64,000 nucleotides of DNA from an uncultured Chloroflexales bacterium (GCA_937902315.1 CALGUG010000059.1:62001-126000); one strand, 5' to 3'; shown: positions 53,145 through 62,005, numbered from the stretch's first letter. Notes: generated by a model not told the origin, from the letters alone. A program made the numbers and translations.

Positions 53145-53173
53145 AAAGCAGCCTCTCTCACAGAGGCTGCTTT
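53145..53173 (+). terminator. Intrinsic terminator after the class V aminotransferase
   Basis: AAAGCAGCCTCT and AGAGGCTGCTTT form a 12-bp stem with a 5-base loop, followed by GTTT. Confidence 0.85.
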
Positions 53174-53195
53174 GTTTACAAGCGCTCCTCCATTT

Positions 53196-53573
53196 CCTCC
53201 TCGCCATACACCTACTCGACATCATGCCTTTAGTTCGCTAGCGGCAAGCTCTCTTCCCCAACAAAGGTCCTTGGCGCGTCCGCCTACGGCTACCAGCATC
53301 CCGCCCGCCACCCGGCTATGCATTACCCAACAGTCGTGTCGGCAGCAAAAAACGATCGTTCGCATACCATTGCGGGAGTATCCTTGAGAGCACAGAACTC
53401 AGAGAGCTTGTATGCGATTTCGCGTAGCGAAATCGCATACAACATCACCATTCCCTCCTCGCCATACACCTACTCGATATCATGCCTTTAGTTCGCTAGC
53501 GGCAAGCTCTCTTCCCCAACAAAGGTCCTTGGCGCGTCCGCCTACGGCTACCAGCATCCCGCCCGCCACCCGG
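53196..53573. repeat. 120-bp direct duplication flanking a RepA fragment
   Basis: 53196-53315 and 53454-53573 are near-identical 120-bp copies, each containing a RepC core (53276-53295, 53534-53553). The 138 bp between them is a RepA fragment with the perfect stem TTGTATGCGATTTCGC / GCGAAATCGCATACAA (about 53409-53443, loop GTA). No gene is present between 53178 and 53927; 53574-53927 is otherwise featureless apart from a decayed RepB-like tail near 53660-53690. Confidence 0.85.
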
Positions 53574-53927
53574 AAGGGCTAGCTGTGTGTCGAGGGGCTC
53601 CCCCAAAATACAAACCATCCAAGCATGGAAAGAGCTATGCAGTACCTAATCCCAAGACCATATTCCGCTTTGCCAAAGGCAAAAAACACAAGAACTGATC
53701 AAAAACGTTTGCTATCAGAGCGCCTAAACTTCGTTAATTAATAATCTGTAGATATAAGATCAATAATCTATTGACATCGATTCATAATCGACCTATGATG
53801 AAAAGGAACACTTCTCCAACAGGCTCATTGTCTTTATGATTATCCTTCAATTCTCTTCTCTTCCCCCTCAGCCTGATCGAAGAGCTCAGATTTCAACGAC
53901 TTTGTCCATTGATTTAAGGAGGCTTGC

Positions 53928-54488
53928 ATGAGCGCAAAAGAAGCTGAAATTCGTTCGAGAGCTGCTGCAAAGGCACGCCCTCAGATGGCTGTGGGCAGCC
54001 AAGAGATGAGTCTTTCGAGCCGAGAAGTCGCTCTTGGTGCTGTGTCGGGCGTTGGTGCTGGTATAGCCATGGGTCTGGTGGCAATGATCGTCGCCATCAT
54101 GAACGGTATGAGTGTGCTAGCTCCCTTCCGCGATGTGGCGGGCGCGCTCTTCCCCTCCATCCTGCGCGCCGATGGCTCGGTGAGCCTAACGACTGTTTTG
54201 CTCGGCTTAGCCATTCACTTCGCGCTCGCTATTCTGCTCGGCATGCTTTTTACCATCATCTACAGCGGCCTTTTAAAGCTCACCTTCAACTTCGGTGTGC
54301 CCATCACGTTAGGCCTTGCATACAGTTGGATCATCTGGATGGTGGCTCGTTACATCATGCTGCCGATGTTTGGCACGGCGGTCTACGAAGTTCCAGCCTT
54401 TGTTATCGCTCACGCCGTCTTTGGTGTAAGTCTCGGCGTGCTCTATCCCTTGTTGCGGAGTCGCGGTGTCTTCCAAAACCTGGCCTAA
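53928..54488 (+). CDS. Four-helix membrane protein of unknown function
   Basis: 186 residues. A polar N-terminus (about 1-32) is followed by hydrophobic segments near 36-62, 85-112, 120-140 and 150-172. Gly- and Ala-rich helices ('ALGAVSGVGAGIAMGLVAMIVAIMNG') suggest tight packing. No named family recognised. TAAGGAGG lies 6 bases before the ATG, a strong ribosome site. Monocistronic, with a long hairpin downstream. Confidence 0.65.
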   Translation: MSAKEAEIRSRAAAKARPQMAVGSQEMSLSSREVALGAVSGVGAGIAMGLVAMIVAIMNGMSVLAPFRDVAGALFPSILRADGSVSLTTVLLGLAIHFALAILLGMLFTIIYSGLLKLTFNFGVPITLGLAYSWIIWMVARYIMLPMFGTAVYEVPAFVIAHAVFGVSLGVLYPLLRSRGVFQNLA

Positions 54489-54532
54489 AAGCCCACTCAA
54501 GCTTGTAAGCTTTGGACGGCACCCTATAATCT

Positions 54533-54580
54533 CTTGTTGAATGATATTTCGTGCTCTTAGACGAGATATCATTCAACAAG
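54533..54580. terminator. 20-bp stem-loop after the membrane protein gene
   Basis: CTTGTTGAATGATATTTCGT and ACGAGATATCATTCAACAAG pair over 20 positions with one G-T wobble and an 8-base loop. There is no U-tract. It lies 44 bp after the stop and 90 bp before the next gene. It may end transcription or be an unrelated small inverted repeat. Confidence 0.6.
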
Positions 54581-54669
54581 TACCGCTTGATCGCTGCTGA
54601 AATCCTGATTGCTTGTCGCCCTTCGCCCGAGTATACTAACACTACGCGCTTGTTGGGTACGGAGGCTGC

Positions 54670-57600
54670 ATGAACGATCACGAATTGCAGGTTAGTCCAA
54701 GCGGAATCCATCTTGTCGAAGATAATCAGCGCAGTCGTCTGATTGCGCCAAACAGTCCCGAATGGTTTCACTGGTTTTCTGATACGAACAACCAGCGGAT
54801 AGTCTTCGTTCACCCCACCCTTGGGCGTTTTGTGATGCGCCACGAGCGCAAACAGCGCGGAAACTGGTATTGGAGCATCTATCGGCGCAGCAATGGCCGC
54901 TTGCGCAAAGCCTATCTGGGCAAGGGCGAACAGCTCAGCTTGCAGCGCCTGCAAACGGTCGCTCACTCGTTTGAAGAAACCCAATCGTCTGTTGGCCTTA
55001 ACCCCGCCCCCACGCCCAACAGTATGCCTCTGCTGGTCTCGAAACTTACGCCCCCGCCGATCGGACAGCGCTCGCTCGCACGACCGCGCCTCTTTCAGCG
55101 CCTCGATCAGGCCATCGCACAGCCGCTTACCCTCTTGGTAGCACCGGCTGGCTCGGGCAAGACGATGCTCTTGAGCTTTTGGGTGCAACAGCTCGAACGC
55201 AGCGGAGCAGATCAGTTCGGGCAGCCTATTCGGGTCGCTTGGCTGGCGCTCGATCGGCACGATAATGATCCGGCCCGCTTTCTGGCTTACTTCTGTGCCG
55301 CCTGCCAGCGTGTTGAGCCGCAAGTCGCCGAGATCTCGCTGGGCTTGTTACAAGCGCCTCAGCCGGTTACCGCCAGCGCGCTTCTGACCCCGCTTCTCAA
55401 CGCGCTTGCCGCGACTAACGCTACGCTCGTTTTGGCCATCGACGACTACCACCTGATCGATAACCAACAGATCCACGAGGCTATCAGCTTCATTTTGGAT
55501 CATCAGCCGCCCAACCTGCGCTTAGTCTTGGCGGGACGCAGCGAGCCGCCGCTTGCTTTGGCTCGGCGACGTGTCTATGGTCAGTTAAGCGAGATCGGCC
55601 CCAACGATCTGCGCTTTCAGCCCGAAGAGGTCCACCACTTCTTCAAGAGCTGTATGGGGCTTGCGCTCAGCAACGAACAAGAGCAGCTTCTGGCTCAGCG
55701 GGCAGAAGGCTGGGCGGTCGCGCTCTATCTCTTGGGGGTGATGGCAGGCCATCAGGAGCAAGGTCTGGCCGCCATCGCCGATCTACCCAACAGTCAGCGC
55801 GCGATCTTCGACTATCTGGCCAGCGAGGTCTTCGACCAGCAGCGCCCCGAAGTGCAGGCCTTTTTGCTGCGCACGGCTTTTTTAAGCGAGTTCTCTGCCT
55901 CGCTCTGCGAGGCGGTCTGTCCGAGCGATCCTACTTCCCCTGCCGCTAGCGAGATACTGAGTGAGCTAGAGCGAAGCAACCTCTTTTTAGTCGAGTTAGA
56001 GGGCGGCTGGTATCGTTATCATCAGCTCTTCAACGACTTTTTGCGCGACCGTTTGCAGCGTCAATCGCCCGAGATTGTGCGTGATGTGCGGCGACGGGCT
56101 GCACTGTGGTACGCCGACGAAGACATGATGCTCGAGGCGATCGACCACGCCCTAGCCGTTGATTTTGAGCTGGCGGCCGAGTTGATCGAGCGCTGTGGGC
56201 GCGCCCAACTGATGCGCAGCGCCTTGACCACTGTTCTGGGCTGGATCGAGTGCCTGCCGATCAAGTTGCCGACGTCGCGCCCCCATTTGGGCTTGATCGC
56301 CGCTTGGGCTTTGGCAGCTTCGGGCCAGCTCGATAAAGCCACACTCTTTATCGATGCGATCGAGCCGCTGATTTTGGCGCAGGGCGCCGACTCTGAGTTG
56401 TACGGCGAAGCGTTGGCGGTCCGAGCTGCTATCAGCGGTTTGCGGCGAGAGGTGCCCTCCACGCTCCAGATCTGTCAGCGCGCGCTTCAGCACCTCTCGC
56501 CTTCGCAGAGCTATGTGCGCAGCGTGGTTTCGCAGCTTTTGGGCGGCGCGGCCTATGCCTCGGGCGATGTGATCGGCGCCAGCGCTGCCTTGGCCGAAGC
56601 ACTTCAACTGGCTCAGCTCAGCGGCAACCACTTCATCACGGCCTTCTCGACCCGTCAACTGGCCGAAGTGCGCTTATCGCAAGGGCGTGTCGAAGAGGCC
56701 GAACAGCTCTATCAACAGGTTTTGGGACTCGACCCTCAGCGTGGCAGCGAACATATTGATATGCCTGTGGCCGGTATGGCAGCGGTCGGTTTGGGCGAGC
56801 TGGCCTTACGTCGCAACCAGCGCGACCGAGCATTGGCCTTGGTTATGCGCGGTCTGCGAGCGGGCGAGCGCGGCCAAGATCTCGAGATCGTCTTGCGGGC
56901 CCAATTGGCGCTCGCCCGCATCTACGCGATCGCAGGCGACGCTCAAGCCGCTCAGCAGCATCTGCAAGAGGCTTCGCGGGTGGGTCTGGGCAATGCCCAG
57001 TGGTTCGACTTTTTGATTCAAACCGAAAGCGCCCGTTGCGCTTGGCTCTTAGGCGACCAGAGCCAAGCCATGGCTTGGGCTCAACGCAGCTTGTTCGACT
57101 TTCAGATGGTGCCGAACTTTATGTTTGAAGCCGCCTATCTGGTCTTCCTGCGCATTCATCTGCGCGAAGCCCAAAGCAGCCACGATCTGAGCACGCTCGA
57201 ACTGATTGTGCGCCAGCTCGATCGGCTGGCAGAGCAGGCCCGCGCCGAACAACGCATCGCGAGTCAGCTTGAGATCGCGCTGATAATGGCAGAGGCGCTC
57301 CATCGTTTGGGTCAGATCGAGCGTGCCGACGCCCAACTAGAGCTGGTCTTGCGTCTCGGCGCACCCAGCGATTATCTGCGTTGCTACCTCGACGGTGGCA
57401 GCGCCATTCAAGCCTTGGTCTGGCGCGTTTTGCGCAACAGCAGCCTCGATAGCCAACAGCGTATGCAACTGCAAGCCCTTTATGAGCAGTTTGGCAAACG
57501 ACCGCTCGAACCCTTGGCCGATAGCTATGAAGTTTTGACCCAGCGCGAATTGGAGGTTATGAAGCTGCTCGCTTCGGGTCGCACCAACCACGAGATCGCT

Positions 57601-57723
57601 CAAGCTCTGGTGGTCTCGCTTGCAACGGTCAAGAAACATCTCAGCAACCTCTATGCGAAATTGGGTGTTACAAACCGCACCGCCGCTATCGCACGTGCTC
57701 GTAGCCTCAACTTGGTCGACTGA
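54670..57723 (+). CDS. LuxR-family ATP-dependent regulator (MalT/LAL type)
   Basis: 1017 residues. Residues 1-about 105 form an extra N-terminal domain with W-rich 'EWFHWFSD...FRFVMRHERKQRGNWYWSIYRR..RLRKAYLGK', found fused to LAL regulators in Chloroflexota. Then a STAND ATPase with P-loop APAGSGKT (158-165) and a Walker B-like 'LVLAIDDYHLI', a long TPR-like helical region, and a C-terminal LuxR HTH (about 957-1014, 'LTQRELEVMKLLASGRTNHEIAQ', 'VKKHLSNLYAKLGV'). It probably activates transcription on binding ATP and an inducer. GGAGG is at normal distance from the ATG. Targets unknown; the following membrane operon is a candidate. Confidence 0.88.
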   Translation: MNDHELQVSPSGIHLVEDNQRSRLIAPNSPEWFHWFSDTNNQRIVFVHPTLGRFVMRHERKQRGNWYWSIYRRSNGRLRKAYLGKGEQLSLQRLQTVAHSFEETQSSVGLNPAPTPNSMPLLVSKLTPPPIGQRSLARPRLFQRLDQAIAQPLTLLVAPAGSGKTMLLSFWVQQLERSGADQFGQPIRVAWLALDRHDNDPARFLAYFCAACQRVEPQVAEISLGLLQAPQPVTASALLTPLLNALAATNATLVLAIDDYHLIDNQQIHEAISFILDHQPPNLRLVLAGRSEPPLALARRRVYGQLSEIGPNDLRFQPEEVHHFFKSCMGLALSNEQEQLLAQRAEGWAVALYLLGVMAGHQEQGLAAIADLPNSQRAIFDYLASEVFDQQRPEVQAFLLRTAFLSEFSASLCEAVCPSDPTSPAASEILSELERSNLFLVELEGGWYRYHQLFNDFLRDRLQRQSPEIVRDVRRRAALWYADEDMMLEAIDHALAVDFELAAELIERCGRAQLMRSALTTVLGWIECLPIKLPTSRPHLGLIAAWALAASGQLDKATLFIDAIEPLILAQGADSELYGEALAVRAAISGLRREVPSTLQICQRALQHLSPSQSYVRSVVSQLLGGAAYASGDVIGASAALAEALQLAQLSGNHFITAFSTRQLAEVRLSQGRVEEAEQLYQQVLGLDPQRGSEHIDMPVAGMAAVGLGELALRRNQRDRALALVMRGLRAGERGQDLEIVLRAQLALARIYAIAGDAQAAQQHLQEASRVGLGNAQWFDFLIQTESARCAWLLGDQSQAMAWAQRSLFDFQMVPNFMFEAAYLVFLRIHLREAQSSHDLSTLELIVRQLDRLAEQARAEQRIASQLEIALIMAEALHRLGQIERADAQLELVLRLGAPSDYLRCYLDGGSAIQALVWRVLRNSSLDSQQRMQLQALYEQFGKRPLEPLADSYEVLTQRELEVMKLLASGRTNHEIAQALVVSLATVKKHLSNLYAKLGVTNRTAAIARARSLNLVD

Positions 57724-57859
57724 TCTTTAGCGCGTACCCAACAGCCGCCGCACGCCTCTTTCGTCCCTCAAGCCAGCCTGTTTGTTCCTCTTTGGGATAG
57801 TGTTAAAGCCCTTTTAACCAGCTATGCTTAGTTGTAGTGTTTAGGCTTTCAGATAGGTG

Positions 57860-58028
57860 ATACGAAATCCGTTTGCATTGTTGGCTTTGGGGAGATCTTT
57901 CGGCACACACGCCTACAAGCCTCGTTTGTTGGGCGAGATGTTGGTAGCCGAAGGCGGACGCGCCAAGGATCTTCTTTTTGGGAAAGACCTCGCCGCAGCA
58001 AGCTGAAGCAAACAAGCGGATTTGCTAT
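57860..58028 (-). mobile_element. RepC: complete MITE-like element before the DUF2157 gene
   Basis: 169 bp. Terminal repeats ATACGAAATCCGTTTG (57860-57875) and CAAGCGGATTTGCTAT (58013-58028) match in about 13 of 16 positions after inversion. The core TGGTAGCCGAAGGCGGACGC is at 57942-57961. Non-coding. The last base abuts GAGGAGGG, the ribosome site of the next gene, so the element separates that gene from any older promoter. The rest of the gap (57724-57859) is plain sequence. Confidence 0.7.
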
Positions 58029-58040
58029 GAGGAGGGAGAC

Positions 58041-59078
58041 GTGGAAACGGGACACGAGCAAGAGGCAACGCCTGCCGATGTCGTCAGGTTGGCCAAAGCT
58101 GGTCATCTCAACCGTGCCGGGCTTGAGCGGGCTTATAGCTTAGTCGGAAAATTGCCGGACCGCTCCTCTTGGGAGCGCTTTTTCGATCGTGCGCTTTTGC
58201 TGCTCGGTTCGCTCTTCTGTTTGGTGGGCCTGATCTTTTTGGCGGCCTATAACTGGAACGACATTCCCGGCCTGTTGAAGATCGCGTTGGTCGCTCTCTT
58301 GCTTTGTATTTTGACGATCGCGGCTTTGCAGCGCGGCCTCGATAGCATGCTCGGGCGCTTGTTGTTGGGCTGCGCGGCGGTGGTGATCGGGGTTTTGTTT
58401 GCGGTCTATGGCCAAGTTTACCAAACCGGGGCCGATTCCTATCTCTTGTTCCTCAGCTGGATGCTGTTTGTGATCCCTTGGGCTTGTGTGGCGCGTTGGT
58501 CGCCGCTGTGGATGCTGGTCATGCTGTTAGCCAACGTGAGCTGCTGCTTTTGGCTCGCCCAAGTTATCAGCCCATCGGTCGATATCCCATTCTCCTTTTA
58601 TCTGCTTTGCCTAGGCGTTATCAATATTCTGTGCTTCTTTGTGGCCGACTTACTGGCTGAAAGCGGCTTTAGTTGGCTTAGGGCCTATCGTTTTCCCTCG
58701 CTGCTCTTTGGGGTTGGCTTGTTCTGCTTTACGCTGTTGATGATCCGTTGGTTCGACTTTCCGCTTAGCGAAGCGCCTCAGCTCTACAGCCAGCGCGGCT
58801 CGCGGCTGGTTTTAGAAGAACACGGCATCTCGTTGATCGGCACGTTGGCGTATTTAGGGCTGTTGGTTTTTGGCTTCTACTATGGCAGAGAGCAGCGCAA
58901 CCTGTTTATGCTTTCGCTCGCGATCTTGAGCATTATCGCGGTGAGCACCGGTTTTAGCTTCGCACGCCTTGAGCGTATCGCGGTCGTCGCTTCGATTGTG
59001 GTGATTTTAGCCGAGAGCGCCTTTGCCATCTCGTGGCTGCGCAAGACGGTCTCTTCGTGGGAGCAAGCACTAATATGA
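58041..59078 (+). CDS. DUF2157 membrane protein
   Basis: 345 residues from GTG at 58041, chosen because GAGGAGGG lies 6-13 bases upstream; the open frame upstream runs into a RepC element. A soluble N-terminus (about 1-45, 'DVVRLAKAGHLNRAGLERAY') typical of DUF2157 is followed by about ten hydrophobic helices. The stop overlaps the next start (ATGA). Family function is unknown; it is commonly encoded with DUF4401 and GDYXXLXY proteins, as here. Confidence 0.85.
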   Translation: METGHEQEATPADVVRLAKAGHLNRAGLERAYSLVGKLPDRSSWERFFDRALLLLGSLFCLVGLIFLAAYNWNDIPGLLKIALVALLLCILTIAALQRGLDSMLGRLLLGCAAVVIGVLFAVYGQVYQTGADSYLLFLSWMLFVIPWACVARWSPLWMLVMLLANVSCCFWLAQVISPSVDIPFSFYLLCLGVINILCFFVADLLAESGFSWLRAYRFPSLLFGVGLFCFTLLMIRWFDFPLSEAPQLYSQRGSRLVLEEHGISLIGTLAYLGLLVFGFYYGREQRNLFMLSLAILSIIAVSTGFSFARLERIAVVASIVVILAESAFAISWLRKTVSSWEQALI

Positions 59079-60166
59079 AACGAACAGAACTGCTTCAACA
59101 ACTACAGCTCGAAGGCTTTTTGAGCCTTGAGCAAGTCGAGCCGAGCGCCGCCCTCTTCGAGCGAGCCGCAGGCAGCGATTCGCACGAGACGCCGATCTAT
59201 ATCCGTTTGCTGGCCGGAGCGAGCGCTTGGCTTATCACCTCGCTGCTGTTCTATCTGATCAACGATCTCTTCCTTCTGTCGAGATCCGTGGCCCTTGTGA
59301 TAGGGTCTATCTCAACGGTTAGCGCTGTGGCCTTGGCCTTTCTGTTTCAAAAGAACTCGTTTTTCAAGCCCTTGAGTATCGCTTTGGCTTTATTGGGCCA
59401 GTATTTAGTTGTTGTAGGGATTTTCGATCTGCGCCTCAATCAGCATGTGAGCTATGCCTTAATCATCGGCTATGAACTCTTCTTGTTGTGTATCTTTCCG
59501 GCCTTTCTTGTGCGTTTTGTGGCGACGGCTATAAGCGCTGTCTGCGCTATTTTCTGGTTGATGGCTAGCTTTCCCTTTAGCTACGATACTCTGTTTAATC
59601 TGCTCGTCGCTTTGTACATGCCGTTGGTTTGGCTCTTGTTCTCTTTCGACTCGCTCAGCATTGTGAGGCGGATCGACCAGATCACGCGGCCTGCTGGCTA
59701 TGCACTGGCGGTGGTGGCGCATATCGCGCTTTTGGTCTCGATCCTGGTTGGTATGCTCGGTCATATCGCCTTGGTTTACACACAGTTTGAATTTTGGATC
59801 TTGTATCTGAGCTTGTTCGCCCTGATCTTGTGGCAGCTTGTCACCATCGTCGATAGCTCTTTCGCTTGGAGCGACCTTTGGGTGTGGGTCTTGCTTGTTC
59901 TGTTCATCTTGGTCTGTGTGGCCGCATCGCAGATGCCAGCCCTGTTAGCGCCTCTGAGCCTGCTGCTCTTGGCGAAACAGCGCGGCGAGACGATCCTTTT
60001 CTATCTGGCCTGCGTTTTTCTGCTGCTCTTTTTGGGCCTCTACTACTACAACCTCGATCTGACCCTTTTGACCAAGAGTTTGACGCTGTTGGGTACGGGC
60101 GCTCTGCTGCTAGGGCTGCGAAGTGTGCTGCGTTACTTGAGCGCCGAGCGGGAGGTGCTGTCATGA
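59075..60166 (+). CDS. DUF4401 membrane protein
   Basis: 363 residues from the ATG at 59075, which overlaps the DUF2157 stop by 4 bp. A short soluble head ('KRTELLQQLQLEGFLSLEQV') is followed by about ten helices. It is the usual partner of DUF2157 in a predicted membrane complex of unknown role. Its stop overlaps the next start, so all three genes are coupled. Confidence 0.85.
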   Translation: MKRTELLQQLQLEGFLSLEQVEPSAALFERAAGSDSHETPIYIRLLAGASAWLITSLLFYLINDLFLLSRSVALVIGSISTVSAVALAFLFQKNSFFKPLSIALALLGQYLVVVGIFDLRLNQHVSYALIIGYELFLLCIFPAFLVRFVATAISAVCAIFWLMASFPFSYDTLFNLLVALYMPLVWLLFSFDSLSIVRRIDQITRPAGYALAVVAHIALLVSILVGMLGHIALVYTQFEFWILYLSLFALILWQLVTIVDSSFAWSDLWVWVLLVLFILVCVAASQMPALLAPLSLLLLAKQRGETILFYLACVFLLLFLGLYYYNLDLTLLTKSLTLLGTGALLLGLRSVLRYLSAEREVLS

Positions 60167-60654
60167 CTTGGCGAACGATGCTTGTCGCGCTGAATTTGCT
60201 GCTGGTCTTGGCTTGGCTCGGTCTGGGCATTTGGAACAACGAGACGATTATCAGGCAGGGCGAGCGGGTTTTGCTCGAAATGAGGCCAGTCGATCCGCGC
60301 TCGTTAATGCAGGGCGACTACATGGCCTTGGACTATCCGGTTTTGGCGCGAACGCAGGGCTTTCCTCCGCGCGGTAAGCTGATCGCCAGCTACGATCATA
60401 ACCGCGTGCTTACGGCAATACGCTACGACGATGGCAGCCGCCCGCTGGCTGACAACGAGCTGGTGATGCGCTATCGCTTGGAATACAATCGGGTCTGGGT
60501 GGTGAGCGAGACCTTCTTCTTTCAAGAGGGCAGCGGGCCGCGCTTCTCGGCTGCGCGCTACGCCGAGCTGCGGGTCGGCCCGAATGGCACAGTGATTTTG
60601 GTTGGGCTGCTCGATGAGCGGGGCCTGCGCATCGAGCCGAGCCTCGAGAAGTGA
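60163..60654 (+). CDS. GDYXXLXY-domain protein
   Basis: 163 residues. An N-terminal helix (about 7-24) anchors a soluble domain that contains the family motif GDYMALDY (GDYxxLxY) after 'DPRSLMQ', then beta-rich sequence. ATGA overlap with DUF4401. The three genes DUF2157, DUF4401 and GDYXXLXY recur together in many bacteria, but their function is not established. A longer open frame upstream is a shadow of DUF4401. Confidence 0.88.
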   Translation: MTWRTMLVALNLLLVLAWLGLGIWNNETIIRQGERVLLEMRPVDPRSLMQGDYMALDYPVLARTQGFPPRGKLIASYDHNRVLTAIRYDDGSRPLADNELVMRYRLEYNRVWVVSETFFFQEGSGPRFSAARYAELRVGPNGTVILVGLLDERGLRIEPSLEK

Positions 60655-60960
60655 GCGCTTCTCTCGTGGTGCAGGTCGGCTCGCAGCGCTTCTTTGAATC
60701 ATCTGGCGGAGAGGCTTCTAGCTTCCATTCGGCTTGTAGCGCGTCCGCCTCCGGCTACTAAACAGGGCTAGCCTGCCCTCACCCCCCGGCCCCCTCTCCC
60801 GCAAGCAGGAGAGGGGGAGTAACAAAAGCCGTGGCCAGCCCTTCGACAAGCTTAGGGACCCCCTTCGACAGGCTCAGGGTACGCTTCGGCGCTTTCAGCA
60901 TGCTCCAAAGCGATCACACAACCATCGCAAGACAAATCCCTCAAAAGCCTCAGTGTCTCG
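60655..60960 (+). repeat. RepC half followed by C-rich RepA-like module
   Basis: A RepC left half with core GCGTCCGCCTCCGGCTACTA (60741-60760) is followed 15 bp later by CCCTCACCCCCCGG and a CCCCTCTCC...GGAGAGGGG hairpin. Further on, CCTTCGACAAGCTTAGGG and CCTTCGACAGGCTCAGGG occur as two near-copies. No gene. Confidence 0.65.
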
Positions 60961-60963
60961 TGT

Positions 60964-61500
60964 GGTGAGTACAGCGGCCCTCACCCCCCCCGGCCCCCTC
61001 TCCCGCAAGCAGGAGAGGGGGAGCAAGGCCCTCACTCCTCAAAAAGCCACACTCTGTCTAAAAAGCTACATCTAGCACACAAAGCCGTGCCCTTCGACAT
61101 GCGCAGCTCTCTAAAAAACTCTGTGTCTTGTCTCAGTGTCTCTGAGCCTCGTGTGGTGAGTACAGCGGCCCTCACCCCCCGGCCCCCTCTCCCGCAAGCA
61201 GGAGAGGGGGAGCAAGGCCCTCACCCCTCAAAAAGCCACACTCTGTCTAAAAAGCTACATCTAGCACACAAAGCCGTGCCCTTCGACATGCGCAGCTCTC
61301 TAAAAAACTCTGTGTCTTGTCTCAGTGTCTCTGAGCCTCGTGTGGTGAGTACAGCGGCCCTCACCCCCCGGCCCCCTCTCCCGCAAGCAGGAGAGGGGGA
61401 GCAAGGCCCTCACCCCTCAAAAAGCCGTGCCCTTCGACATGCGCAGCTCTCTAAAAAACTCTGTGTCTTGTCTCAGTGTCTCTGAGCCTCGTGTGGTGAA
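60964..61500 (+). repeat. Tandem array of about 190-bp units
   Basis: Units begin at GGTGAGTACAGCGG: 60964 (191 bp), 61155 (189 bp) and 61344 (partial, missing about 40 bp). Each has a C-rich stretch, a CCCTCTCC...GGAGAGGG hairpin, and a segment with ACTCTGTGTCTTG and CTCAGTGTCTCTGAG. The units are nearly identical, so duplication is recent. Open frames across them are not constrained and are not annotated as genes. Confidence 0.85.
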
Positions 61501-61570
61501 TAAATGTGTCTCAGTGTTTGGTGTGGTGAATAAATGTGTCTCAGTGTTTGGTGTGGTGAATAAATGTGGT
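61491..61570 (+). repeat. 30-bp tandem repeat
   Basis: The 30-bp unit starting GTGTGGTGAATAAATGTG is present twice in full (61491-61520, 61521-61550) and once in part (61551-61568). It grows out of the end of the 190-bp array. Confidence 0.85.
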
Positions 61571-61684
61571 GAGTACATATGTTGCTTGAGTCTTGTTAGG
61601 CTGCTTGTATTAAAATAAGCTTGATTGAAAAGCTGTTGGAAGAGGTATCCTAAGCGTAAAACTACAAGGTATGAGGAGATCGGT

Positions 61685-62005
61685 ATGTCCAAGCAGCCTT
61701 CAGAGCGCGAGCCTGATCAAATCACTTTGCAGGGTGTGGGCAGCAAAAGCAGCATTCTAAGCATCGGAAGTGTCAATAGCATTTTGAGCATCGGCAGCGC
61801 TAACAGCATTTTGAGCATAGGTAGCGCCAATAGCATTTTGAGTATCGGCAGCGCCAATAGCATTTTGAGCATCGGCAGCTTCGTCAGCTTTATGAGCCTG
61901 CTTAGCTCCTGTAGTGCCTTCTCGATACTGAGCTTTTTAAGCTGGCATGGCTTTAAGTCGGTGGGCTATTGGAAAGGCAAAACCTGCGATTCGAGCGAAG
62001 AGTGA
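61685..62005 (+). CDS. Nine-residue-repeat protein (NSILSIGSA), probable beta-solenoid
   Basis: 106 residues from the ATG at 61685, with GAGGAG 7-12 bases upstream. After a polar N-terminus (1-21), residues 22-84 are seven consecutive nine-residue units: SSILSIGSV, three NSILSIGSA, NSILSIGSF, then two degenerate (VSFMSLLSS, CSAFSILSF). The C-terminus is 'WHGFKSVGYWKGKTCDSSEE'. Within the repeats Ile/Leu alternate with Ser/Gly/Asn, as expected of a narrow beta-solenoid with an aliphatic core and Ser/Asn turns. The DNA repeats of 27 bp differ by synonymous changes, so the protein sequence is under selection. Similar SxLSIGS-repeat proteins occur in actinobacteria, to my memory, without known function. 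No signal peptide. Confidence 0.75.
   Translation: MSKQPSEREPDQITLQGVGSKSSILSIGSVNSILSIGSANSILSIGSANSILSIGSANSILSIGSFVSFMSLLSSCSAFSILSFLSWHGFKSVGYWKGKTCDSSEE

Noticed and set aside
61087..61485. 132-codon open frame over the 190-bp tandem array
   Set aside because: Protein repeats arise only because the unit length is a multiple of three; the unit contains non-coding hairpins found elsewhere in other frames.
60964..61570. CRISPR array
   Set aside because: Units are 190 bp and 30 bp without unique spacers, and there are no cas genes. These are plain tandem duplications.
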